Part shown: positions 57,503-64,000 of the stretch, piece after piece
Layout: the number at the start of each line of letters is the position of its first letter
Numbering within the stretch: the stretch's first letter is position 1
Virus record (IMG/VR): IMGVR_UViG_3300009183_000002
Location: 1 to 64,000 of that record
Source of the DNA: a virus
Reading direction: 5' to 3' (one strand)
Length of the DNA stretch: 64,000 bases
Notes under the pieces: generated by a model
The model's input: only the letters and a program-made list of their open reading frames with translations
Databases searched by the model: none
What the model was told of the DNA's origin: nothing
Made by a program: the position numbers and the translations under genes

Positions 57503-57696
57503 CTAACCTTTCCCCCGCCGCGCAGGCTGTGTTGGATGCCTTCAGTGAACGCTACGAGCTTTGCGGCCCGTTCGATGGCAACTGGCAGGAGCTGTGCCTC
57601 GCCGCCGCCCTTCGCGCTGCTGCGCCAATGATGGAGTGTGTGCAAGATCACCTAAAACTCCTCGCCATCGCCGCCGAACTGGAGGCACAGCCGTGA
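57499..57696 (+). CDS. LSPAAQAVLDA-family small protein, paralogue A
   Basis: 65 aa. Begins TNLSPAAQAVLDAFSERYEL and ends LLAIAAELEAQP. Helical. Ends with GTGA coupling to paralogue B, sharing the start and end motifs. Similar short proteins occur in cyanobacteria and their phages; function unknown. Confidence 0.65.
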   Translation: MTNLSPAAQAVLDAFSERYELCGPFDGNWQELCLAAALRAAAPMMECVQDHLKLLAIAAELEAQP

Positions 57697-57938
57697 CTGA
57701 CCAATTTCCTGACGCCACGAAAATGGTCCTTTCCCCCGCCGCGCAGGCTGTGTTGGATGCCGCAATGACCACTCCCATAGTTCTTGGTTGCTACACAGCA
57801 ACTCGCAGTCATCAAATTGCCGCCGCCCTTCGCGCTGTTGCAGATCAGGTTGAGCCTGAGGGTGGCACACCTGCTGAGGTGCAGCAAGTGCTTGACAAAC
57901 TTCTTACTATTGCCGCCGAACTAGAGGCACAACCATGA
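57693..57938 (+). CDS. LSPAAQAVLDA-family small protein, paralogue B
   Basis: 81 aa from GTG 57693, overlapping the preceding TGA. Shares VLSPAAQAVLDA, AAALRA and LLTIAAELEAQP with paralogue A at both ends, differing in the middle. A tandem duplication. Overlaps the next ATG. Confidence 0.65.
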   Translation: MTDQFPDATKMVLSPAAQAVLDAAMTTPIVLGCYTATRSHQIAAALRAVADQVEPEGGTPAEVQQVLDKLLTIAAELEAQP

Positions 57939-58183
57939 CTCATTACGTAGCACTTGTCACGGACCTAACCGGTCGCTATGCTAACGTCCTGGTCCAGGCC
58001 AACACCTGGGACCAAGCCATTGACCAGCTCGAAGATGCTGGCTGTGAAGTAATCGAAGATCAATCTGAAGATTACGAAGAGTATGGCATTGGGCTACTCC
58101 CACAACTTGAAGAACTCAAGGGTGTGGACGTCATCCCCATCAATGAGCTAACTACTCATTCAGACTTTGTTGTACACAACTAA
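57935..58183 (+). CDS. Small acidic hypothetical protein
   Basis: 82 aa. YVALVTDLTGRYANVLVQAN then WDQAIDQLEDAGCEVIED; beta-alpha-beta with an acidic stretch. Coupled by ATGA to paralogue B. Confidence 0.6.
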   Translation: MTHYVALVTDLTGRYANVLVQANTWDQAIDQLEDAGCEVIEDQSEDYEEYGIGLLPQLEELKGVDVIPINELTTHSDFVVHN

Positions 58184-58187
58184 TCAC

Positions 58188-58361
58188 ATGATGCTTACTG
58201 ATCAACTCGATTTCAACAACCCCGATCATGTCACAGTTTGCTGTAAGAATGATCGACTAACTATCTACATCAGCAACAATAAGTCTTCTGTGCGTTTAAC
58301 TTACGCACTACAAACAGAAGATAGTTGCTCACCCCCACCACCCCCACTGCAGCAGTCGTAA
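58188..58361 (+). CDS. Small hypothetical protein
   Basis: 57 aa from ATG 58188 (an upstream in-frame start overlaps the previous gene). DQLDFNNPDHVTVCCKNDRL and a Pro-rich end. Weak candidate. The following 58362-58499 gap holds a GATAACTG-A-CAGTTATC hairpin flanked by GGATTCC repeats. Confidence 0.35.
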   Translation: MMLTDQLDFNNPDHVTVCCKNDRLTIYISNNKSSVRLTYALQTEDSCSPPPPPLQQS

Positions 58362-58499
58362 CCACATCAATGGTTTAAGAGTGCCAGGGGGGGGATCTAA
58401 AATCTAATAGTTGAATGGACCTGAGTACGTCCTTAAACTACTCGGATTCCTGATAACTGACAGTTATCGGGATTCCAACTATCCCATTGCAACTCAACA

Positions 58500-58646
58500 T
58501 TGACTTACTCACAACCAGAACTTGATCAACTCCAGGACCAAGCCGTTGCTGACTACGTAGACGCAATGGCGGACCTGGCCTACGAAATGGCTAATGCATT
58601 ACGCGAACAATACGAGCCTGACTACTATGAAGACGCAGCAATCTAA
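58500..58646 (+). CDS. Small acidic hypothetical protein
   Basis: 48 aa from TTG 58500. TYSQPELDQLQDQAVADYVD then MADLAYEMANALREQYEPD; helical and acidic. TTG start lowers confidence; overlaps the next ORF. Confidence 0.45.
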   Translation: MTYSQPELDQLQDQAVADYVDAMADLAYEMANALREQYEPDYYEDAAI

Positions 58647-59067
58647 CTATGACACCGTCACATTAATTGTGGCGGGTGTCTACATCCTATTCACCTTACT
58701 CATCCAAGCAATCACATGGCTCTTACAACGGAACAACAACTCATTGCCTACGCAGTTGGCTACGAACCCCTCACTGGTGACGAAGCTGAACTCCAGTTCG
58801 AACCAGAAGTTAACTACGATCCAAACGAAGGAGGTATCCCCAAGCCCGGTAGTATCTACCGAAACAAGCGTGGAACCTATCGCTACTACTGGGTACCAAG
58901 CGGAGGTAACTACAGTCGTGAAGAACGTAAAGACCTCGAAGGTTGGTACGACATCCCGTGCCTCGAAGACCTCGAAGAGTGGACCTTCGACTCAGTCTGC
59001 TTCACGCCAGGTGAAGACGAGGTCGAACCAGACCATCCAGACAGCTGGATTAGGCTTCTCTACCTAA
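58627..59067 (+). CDS. Membrane protein with long overlapping S/T-rich tail
   Basis: 146 aa from ATG 58627. A transmembrane helix (TLIVAGVYILFTLLIQAITW, about 11-30), then 110 residues rich in Ser/Thr/Lys that coincide with the 118-aa gene in another frame. The membrane part lies mostly outside the overlap and looks real; the tail may be an accident of composition. Confidence 0.4.
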   Translation: MKTQQSNYDTVTLIVAGVYILFTLLIQAITWLLQRNNNSLPTQLATNPSLVTKLNSSSNQKLTTIQTKEVSPSPVVSTETSVEPIATTGYQAEVTTVVKNVKTSKVGTTSRASKTSKSGPSTQSASRQVKTRSNQTIQTAGLGFST

Positions 59068-59072
59068 TCTAA
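58716..59072 (+). CDS. Acidic hypothetical protein
   Basis: 118 aa. ALTTEQQLIAYAVGYEPLTG, then PKPGSIYRNKRGTYRYYWVP and a Glu/Asp-rich C-terminus with WIRLLYLI. Codon choice resembles its neighbours, so this is the more likely main frame in the overlap. Confidence 0.6.
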   Translation: MALTTEQQLIAYAVGYEPLTGDEAELQFEPEVNYDPNEGGIPKPGSIYRNKRGTYRYYWVPSGGNYSREERKDLEGWYDIPCLEDLEEWTFDSVCFTPGEDEVEPDHPDSWIRLLYLI

Positions 59073-59527
59073 CGACGCATCATCCGTTGACGCATTGCTG
59101 CAGCAGCAGGATCTAATGTGTCGTAACCACCTCCAGTGGACGCAGGAAATGCCATGTCAGTTCCAAGGCTAGTGACTGCAGCCGCACCTAAGGTAGGCAA
59201 CGAGCCTACTGCACCTGCTGTTGCTAGCCCCGGAGCTGCATAACGCATTCCTTTAGATATCACATTACCTACTGCGTTACCTACTGCATCAATGCCTCTA
59301 CTCCCTGCATAATCAAGTATTAATCCAGCTATTCCACTTTTATTTGCATTAGATGCATTCACTGCTGTGTTCAAAGAATTACCTCGACCAAACATCTTGT
59401 TCAACTGCAAAGCAGATAAACTTTCAAGTGGTTGCCCAGGTAATCTTGATGCATCAAACTCAGCTCCTTCATTAAAAGCTCCAGGATTATTGTTAAATAT
59501 TCCTGCAAACTTACCAGCTAACTCCAT
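59069..59527 (-). CDS. Ejection-type virion protein, isolated on the minus strand
   Basis: 152 aa. Gly/Ala-rich hydrophobic centre (AAPGLATAGAVGSLPTLGAA) and Arg end (MRQRMMRR), the same design as the ejection-like proteins at 46-50 kb. It stands alone amid plus-strand early genes, convergent to the 118-aa gene by 4 nt. Possibly a displaced paralogue of the late set. Confidence 0.6.
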   Translation of the reverse strand: MELAGKFAGIFNNNPGAFNEGAEFDASRLPGQPLESLSALQLNKMFGRGNSLNTAVNASNANKSGIAGLILDYAGSRGIDAVGNAVGNVISKGMRYAAPGLATAGAVGSLPTLGAAAVTSLGTDMAFPASTGGGYDTLDPAAAAMRQRMMRR

Positions 59528-59679
59528 TGATCCTTTACTGTTACACCTAGTTTAACTCAGGGGTATTGACAGATAACTACTGTCCACCCCCTGCACCCCC
59601 GTCAAGAGTACCAGGAATACCTTTAATCTCTTAAGGTACTTCCTTCTAACTATCCCCTATCCCCTCACTAACTAATCTC

Positions 59680-59931
59680 ATGACAGTAGCAGACTATCCT
59701 GATGACATCAATGATTACTACAAAGCTAAAGCTAGAGACTTACCTACACGTAACCGTACTACTGTCGATGATCTAATGGATGCATTGGACTATACAGTAA
59801 TCGATGCACTGCACCATGGTGGTTCCAATGATGCAATCGAGGAAGCATTCGATGCAGTAATCAATCATCCAGACAGTACCTGGTCAAGGGATGTCCTTAG
59901 CTATCGCATACGCCAAGTCCATTACAAGTAA
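59680..59931 (+). CDS. Small hypothetical protein
   Basis: 83 aa. VADYPDDINDYYKAKARDLP, then ALHHGGSNDAIEEAFDAVIN; helical, acidic. Followed by the hairpin-dense gap. Unknown. Confidence 0.6.
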   Translation: MTVADYPDDINDYYKAKARDLPTRNRTTVDDLMDALDYTVIDALHHGGSNDAIEEAFDAVINHPDSTWSRDVLSYRIRQVHYK

Positions 59932-59994
59932 CCGAGCAAGTACCGCGCATGCACCGAGCATGTACTCATACGGCAAGGTTAAGAATAAGTTAAT

Positions 59995-60224
59995 GATGTA
60001 TTGGCTGTTTTGTGTACTCAACTAATACATCAGTCATACCAAGGGGTTAGACCATTTTGTTGACATCAACAAGATGGTTAAGCATGGAGTTGGTTCGCAT
60101 TAGAACCTAAGTTTGGTGCGGCCAGACACTCCATGCATTTCCATTGGCCTGAACAATGGAACCCCTAACGAAACAACCAGTGGCCACTGGGTCTTGCAAG
60201 ACTCAGTCATCGTAACACTTGTTA
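59995..60224 (+). ncRNA. Hairpin-dense non-coding region
   Basis: In 230 nt: GATGTATT/AATACATC (59995-60031); a 12-bp hairpin with one mismatch (60051-60078); a three-way junction with 9-bp outer stem GCATGGAGT/ACTCCATGC (60082-60090, 60127-60135) holding GGTTC/GAACC and GTTTGG/CCAGAC; CCATTG/CAATGG (60141-60159); palindrome CCAGTGGCCACTGG (60177-60190); GTCTTGCAAGAC (60191-60202); CGTAACA-CT-TGTTACG (60211-60226). No ORF. The gap 59932-60251 is otherwise empty. Strong ncRNA or origin candidate. Confidence 0.55.
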
Positions 60225-60251
60225 CGTGCCCATGGCCAAGGGTTGACAGCC

Positions 60252-60503
60252 ATGATAGATTACACACTCACTCAACTGAAACTCATGTCCCTAATCAACG
60301 ACGCACCCAAGCCACGCATCCCTGATGCAGTAGATCGCCAACGCCTTGAAGCTATGCAACTTGTTGCGCGGATGAAAGAATCTGCAGATAAGTTTGGTGT
60401 TGGATTCGTCGGTGGCTTTATTAGTCCCGACGGACAAAAGTTTATGATGACCAACATGGACGAAGCTGATACTCAGGCACTACTGCCAGAGGATCTCAAA
60501 TGA
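60252..60503 (+). CDS. Small hypothetical protein
   Basis: 83 aa from ATG 60252. YTLTQLKLMSLINDAPKPRI, RLEAMQLVARMKESADKFG, then a Gly/Phe-rich GVGFVGGFISPDG. Ends with ATGA coupling. Unknown. Confidence 0.6.
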   Translation: MIDYTLTQLKLMSLINDAPKPRIPDAVDRQRLEAMQLVARMKESADKFGVGFVGGFISPDGQKFMMTNMDEADTQALLPEDLK

Positions 60504-60805
60504 ACGACGAGATTGATTACATTCTCGAGACGTTTAACTTTGAACGTGTCCATGTAGCAATGACTGCTCTCGATTGGTGGTGGACTGATCCACATGAAGT
60601 ACCAACAATTGCACGTCTTAAGAAACGTGCACAAATATTGTTAGAGGTTGCATACAAAGAGCACATTACTATTGCTACCGGTGGACTACAAGCTATGTAC
60701 TATCCACCGATCAAAGACTCAGATCTATTAGTAGACTCTGGTCCAATCCTTTCATTAAGCTTTGTGTTAACTGAAACCAACTCTGAGGATTACAACGATG
60801 ACTAA
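60500..60805 (+). CDS. Conserved phage-type hypothetical protein
   Basis: 101 aa. FNFERVHVAMTALDWWWTDP followed by VPTIARLKKRAQILLEVA and TGGLQAMY. Similar proteins (FERVHKVM-ALDWxW) recur in phages; function unknown. Confidence 0.65.
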   Translation: MNDEIDYILETFNFERVHVAMTALDWWWTDPHEVPTIARLKKRAQILLEVAYKEHITIATGGLQAMYYPPIKDSDLLVDSGPILSLSFVLTETNSEDYNDD

Positions 60806-61139
60806 CCAACACCCAATCACCCCACCGCCTGAGCTGATGCAGCAGTGGCGCCATAGTTGGCTTCCCAGTCATGGTGAGTTTGTTGAATACGTTGCCACCC
60901 AAGCCGCCCGCTGGGGCGCCGACCATGAGCTTGAGGCGTGTTGTGAGTACATGCAGCACGAAGACTTCCACGGCTTTGCCACCGAACTCCGCGCCGCCCG
61001 CCGCCCCAAACCTCCGACGCTGAAGAAGCAGGCGCTGACTGCAATGCTTCACTTGCAAAAGGCTGCAGAAACTAATATGGATACCATTGAAGCTGTGCAC
61101 ATTATCTGCCGCGCACTGGAAGCATTACCAAATGACTGA
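60798..61139 (+). CDS. Early protein, duplicated family, copy A
   Basis: 113 aa. ITPPPELMQQWRHSWLPSHG, ADHELEACCEYMQHE, AARRPKPPTLKKQAL and a C-terminal ICRALEALPND. Copy B immediately downstream shares all four blocks. Overlaps neighbours by 8 nt on each side. Confidence 0.7.
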   Translation: MTNQHPITPPPELMQQWRHSWLPSHGEFVEYVATQAARWGADHELEACCEYMQHEDFHGFATELRAARRPKPPTLKKQALTAMLHLQKAAETNMDTIEAVHIICRALEALPND

Positions 61140-61497
61140 CCTTATCCCGACCCCAAATCAACTCCAGTATTGGATAGATAAAATCTGCTACCCCCACGAA
61201 CAAGGAGTTGGTCCTTCACTCAAGGACAAAGAGTTGGCAGCTTTAGCATTCAAAGCTGGCGCCGACCAGGAGCTGGAGGCGTGTTGCCAATACATAAATG
61301 AAGCTAGGTGGTTTGGTAATCCAACTCATCGCAAAGACCCATTGGTTGAACTTCGCGCCGTTCGCCGCCCCAAGCCGCCGAGTTTGAAGGAGCAGGCGTT
61401 GGCATTGGTGAGCCATGACTTCTCAGATCAACCGTGTCTTAGTGAGGAGGGTTACGCCCTTATCCGCCGCGCACTGGAGGCATTGCCCAATGACTAA
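61132..61497 (+). CDS. Early protein, duplicated family, copy B
   Basis: 121 aa from ATG 61132. LIPTPNQLQYWIDKICYPHE, ADQELEACCQYINEA, AVRRPKPPSLKEQAL, IRRALEALPND: a tandem paralogue of copy A. Related proteins are known from cyanobacteria and cyanophages, without assigned function. Confidence 0.7.
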   Translation: MTDLIPTPNQLQYWIDKICYPHEQGVGPSLKDKELAALAFKAGADQELEACCQYINEARWFGNPTHRKDPLVELRAVRRPKPPSLKEQALALVSHDFSDQPCLSEEGYALIRRALEALPND

Positions 61498-61687
61498 GAA
61501 ATCTGTAATCAATTTTGATCAAACCATTGCCGGAATTAACATTTCTGAGCATGGAATACGATCTTTTAGCAAATCATTTAAACTTGGACCGTTTCAACTC
61601 ACGTTGAACGCCCGTAACTCTGGTGTCCGTGGATCGATCTCGATCCCTGGCACAGGGTTGTCCAAGCGCAACCTGAAACTTCTCTGA
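61490..61687 (+). CDS. DUF4236-like small protein
   Basis: 65 aa from ATG 61490. IRSFSKSFKLGPFQLTLNAR then NSGVRGSISIPGTGLSKR matches DUF4236 (F-KSFKLGP...GxxxSxxxPGTGLS). Beta-rich; function unknown. Confidence 0.7.
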   Translation: MTKKSVINFDQTIAGINISEHGIRSFSKSFKLGPFQLTLNARNSGVRGSISIPGTGLSKRNLKLL

Positions 61688-61697
61688 TCTAACTCAC

Positions 61698-61895
61698 ATG
61701 ACATCAACTCAACTCCACGCCATGATCACACTGATGGATCAATACGGAGGCTCATTTGTATCCGCACTTGCACAAGCATTACGCTATGCAGATCCAACTA
61801 ATCGTCAACGTTTGCTTGATGCATTCCCTGATATCGTTGCCAAGTATGGTCCTGGTACCAGGTTTGCACAAGTCAAACAACCTATCGAGGTCTAA
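61698..61895 (+). CDS. Small conserved phage protein
   Basis: 65 aa. MDQYGGSFVSALAQALRYAD then RQRLLDAFPDIVAKYGPG. A recurrent small phage protein type, helical, unknown function. Confidence 0.65.
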   Translation: MTSTQLHAMITLMDQYGGSFVSALAQALRYADPTNRQRLLDAFPDIVAKYGPGTRFAQVKQPIEV

Positions 61896-61898
61896 CGC

Positions 61899-62159
61899 AT
61901 GTCAGTCCTAGCTATCCACAGATTACAAATTACAGATGACTATTGCACAGTTGAAGCACTGGTTGAAAACAGTATCCTTGTTTATCCACCATCAAACATC
62001 AGCCCTGCTGAGTTTGATCATGGAGTATGTGAAGCAAGGTTTATTGTGGATACAGAGGAATCAATTCCTGTGGATGAAGATGACTTCTGTAGCTATCTTG
62101 ATTCACTCAATCTGGATTGGCGACTGGTCGAAGTTGACAACTCCGATCTAGACGTGTAA
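61899..62159 (+). CDS. Small acidic hypothetical protein
   Basis: 86 aa. VLAIHRLQITDDYCTVEALV, FDHGVCEARFIVDTEES; beta-rich, acidic end. The TAA is the first triplet of the 36-nt repeated element. Confidence 0.6.
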   Translation: MSVLAIHRLQITDDYCTVEALVENSILVYPPSNISPAEFDHGVCEARFIVDTEESIPVDEDDFCSYLDSLNLDWRLVEVDNSDLDV

Positions 62160-62192
62160 CCTACCGTCCTAAGCATGACGTTAAACTGCTTA
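62157..62192 (+). promoter_or_regulatory. 36-nt repeated pseudoknot-like element, copy 1
   Basis: CGTC (62165-62168) with GACG (62177-62180), interleaved with TAAGCA (62170-62175) and TGCTTA (62187-62192): an H-type pseudoknot pattern with loops of 1, 1 and 6 nt. The sequence recurs identically at 62607-62642. ATG 62224 follows by 31 nt. Confidence 0.5.
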
Positions 62193-62223
62193 TCAAATCA
62201 CACATCCCTTAACATTTAATCTA

Positions 62224-62601
62224 ATGACTTTCCCTTCTGGTTCTACTATCAACGAATGGTTTCAAAGCGCACACTCTGATGCTCTTGCAGCAGGAGGTAG
62301 TGTATACAACATAAAGAAACATGCTGAAGAACAGCTTGTTAAAACTGTTCTACGTTGGTCATACGCTAGCTTGATTCAAGATTTAGAACAACTTGGTTAC
62401 CGCGACAGGTCAAGGGTTGTTATTCATATACAAGAACTAGCAAACAGTTTGTACAGTACAAACAATGAAGAGTTTACCGATGATTATGAAGATGAAGACA
62501 GCAATGAGTATACAGAAGATAACAATGATCTTGATCAAGTTTTAATGACAAAGGAAGCACTCATCGATTTGCTAAATGAAACTATTAAAACTCTTAGTTA
62601 A
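62224..62601 (+). CDS. Hypothetical acidic protein
   Basis: 125 aa. TINEWFQSAHSDALAAGGSV, LIQDLEQLGYRDRSRVVIHI, then a very acidic stretch (FTDDYEDEDSNEYTEDNNDL) and a helix. Flanked on both sides by copies of the 36-nt pseudoknot-like repeat. Unknown. Confidence 0.65.
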   Translation: MTFPSGSTINEWFQSAHSDALAAGGSVYNIKKHAEEQLVKTVLRWSYASLIQDLEQLGYRDRSRVVIHIQELANSLYSTNNEEFTDDYEDEDSNEYTEDNNDLDQVLMTKEALIDLLNETIKTLS

Positions 62602-62606
62602 TTAAA

Positions 62607-62642
62607 TAACCTACCGTCCTAAGCATGACGTTAAACTGCTTA
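62607..62642 (+). promoter_or_regulatory. 36-nt repeated pseudoknot-like element, copy 2
   Basis: Identical to 62157-62192. ATG 62670 follows by 27 nt, so both copies lie at similar distances before start codons. Confidence 0.5.
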
Positions 62643-62669
62643 ACATTACTCACTCACTACAAACTCACT

Positions 62670-64000
62670 ATGCAATTCCAACTCCCTGAAAACTTACAAG
62701 TCGAGTTACTTGCGTATGACCCAACGCTCAAGCAACTAGCTCGCACTACTAACTCAAAGACTAAATCAGCTAAGCCTAAGTTTCCACTGGGTCAACCCTA
62801 TACTTTTGTACCAGAAGATGCAATCAAAGCATCATTGGTACAAGATGCAATTGACTTGATCAATCCTGAGCCTGTCGAACGTAGGTGGCATGAATTCAAA
62901 CGTGCTGTAGACACAAGTTTTAAAACCGTAAGTATCTTGTATCACTATGAATCAGTATGGTATGCCGCATGGCTACCGCCTAAAGGTAAAGAACAAGACT
63001 ATGTGTATGGCTTTGCCTTTGCATATAAAGATAACAAGACTTCTAGGAATATGATCCCTTATGAATTAAACAGAATACAAGACACACAATTAATTCCACA
63101 TGGCAAATCTAATTTCATTACCTATTCACGTGTTGTAACCAGACAAAATATTGTTGATGGTTATGACAGGCTCATGTCTCTGATACCACAGCTAGCTTGG
63201 AAGAAAGGTGGACAAATACGTGAATTAGTTAAACGCTTCAACGATTCACTAGCAGAAACAATTCCTACATGGAATGATTCTCGTCATGGGATATTTGGAC
63301 GCATCAAGAATTCAAGCTATGTTAAGTTACTTGAGATGGAACGTTACATACCAGAAGAAGACTGGCATACTTGGAAGCCTTCAGTTAATAATGTTTTTGC
63401 AATTATTGATGGCTTAAAAGGTGCCCCGTATGATTACAACTGGGGTTACCACAAACCCATTCGTCACATCATTGACAAACCATTCTTTCGTAAATGGATT
63501 CAAACCAAGTGTGATGAAGTTATACTGCGTCTAAATGATACAGAAAATCAATCAGAGATGGTTGTTAAACATCCATGGAATCAAATCACTGTGTTGTTTG
63601 AAGCCATTGGTTATGTCAATCGTGTATGGCCTGATTGTCCTGTTGATTACTACCAAACACATATCAATAATCTATTAGCTCTTTATAATCCACGCTGGCA
63701 ATTCGAAGGTAACCGCGTAAGTAACTGGTTGAATGAACACATGCCTGTTGCATCCTACTTTCACATAGTAGATAAACATGTTACTCAAGCTCCGGAGTTG
63801 ACTAATGCTTATCGTATGACTAGTACTATCTCTAGTAGCACTGGGCTTACTCAGTATTACTTTACCGAATGGAAAGATACATTGCAAATGCTGCATAAAG
63901 TATTGTGTCACAGAGAAGAGAAGAATATCGAAACACTAACGCCACCAAAGCGTTGGCGACTTACTGAGTTCCATGATTATGTACAAGCAGAAGCATGGAA
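62670..64000 (+). CDS. Large early protein, partial (possibly PcfJ-like)
   Basis: At least 443 aa from ATG 62670, open to the window end. Begins QFQLPENLQVELLAYDPTLK; a middle rich in Tyr/Trp; the end has RWRLTEFHDYVQAEAWK, which resembles the 'DFHDxVQAEAWK' region of phage PcfJ-like proteins. PcfJ proteins are of poorly known function. The assignment needs the C-terminus, outside this window. Confidence 0.65.
   Translation, partial: MQFQLPENLQVELLAYDPTLKQLARTTNSKTKSAKPKFPLGQPYTFVPEDAIKASLVQDAIDLINPEPVERRWHEFKRAVDTSFKTVSILYHYESVWYAAWLPPKGKEQDYVYGFAFAYKDNKTSRNMIPYELNRIQDTQLIPHGKSNFITYSRVVTRQNIVDGYDRLMSLIPQLAWKKGGQIRELVKRFNDSLAETIPTWNDSRHGIFGRIKNSSYVKLLEMERYIPEEDWHTWKPSVNNVFAIIDGLKGAPYDYNWGYHKPIRHIIDKPFFRKWIQTKCDEVILRLNDTENQSEMVVKHPWNQITVLFEAIGYVNRVWPDCPVDYYQTHINNLLALYNPRWQFEGNRVSNWLNEHMPVASYFHIVDKHVTQAPELTNAYRMTSTISSSTGLTQYYFTEWKDTLQMLHKVLCHREEKNIETLTPPKRWRLTEFHDYVQAEAW

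Overview
The window is a segment of a tailed double-stranded DNA phage, most likely one infecting a cyanobacterium. The phage assignment rests on a complete late set read from the minus strand: terminase large subunit, portal, scaffold-like protein, major capsid protein, head and tail proteins and several peptidoglycan hydrolases. The cyanobacterial host is inferred from an NblA-like phycobilisome degradation protein, an S-adenosylmethionine decarboxylase (speD) of the kind carried by cyanophages, and two tandem TTTTCCACA DnaA-box-like sites. No sheath, tube or classical tape-measure gene is seen, and many virion genes are Gly/Ala-rich ejection-protein-like ORFs, so a short-tailed particle is the best guess. 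The genus is not identifiable from the sequence alone. No canonical tRNA, integrase or CRISPR array was found.

Layout. 1-1607 (+): end of an unknown gene, a Dps/ferritin-like protein with a complete ferroxidase ligand set, and an unknown protein, followed by a hairpin-rich non-coding stretch. 1.95-3.9 kb (-): small basic proteins (two DUF5872-like), an SAM methyltransferase and small ORFs. 3.98-8.28 kb (+): PD-(D/E)XK nuclease, two small ORFs, primase-polymerase/SF3 helicase, speD. 8.3-13.8 kb: HNH genes, a glycosyltransferase and a remarkable nested inverted-repeat block at 10.94-11.14 kb. 13.8-20.2 kb (-): endolysin, small proteins and two giant repetitive tail-fibre genes. 20.3-22.7 kb (+): HTH protein, degenerate Dam-like protein, dCTP deaminase. 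22.7-29 kb: lysozyme, NblA-like protein, HNH genes and a 902-aa probable internal virion protein.

29.3-53.6 kb is one long minus-strand virion region. In transcription order it holds a 951-aa virion-like protein fused to a SLOG domain, Gly/Ala-rich ejection-like proteins, small terminase-region genes, terminase, a membrane coiled-coil protein, portal, scaffold, capsid, decoration protein, a terminator, then tail and lysis proteins. It is interrupted by plus-strand insertions: an HNH gene and a self-contained HTH gene with its own promoter and terminator. Portal and scaffold overlap for 608 nt in different frames.

54-64 kb (+) is a different landscape: about 27 mostly tiny genes that look like early host-interaction genes, preceded by a candidate replication origin. 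Between many of them lie recurring structured RNA modules, including three-way junctions that embed the upstream stop codon and end in a T-arm-like stem-loop, and interleaved stems just upstream of start codons. Stems differ between copies by compensatory changes, so this array is the best candidate in the window for an undescribed system. A further hairpin-dense 230-nt stretch lies at 60.0-60.2 kb.
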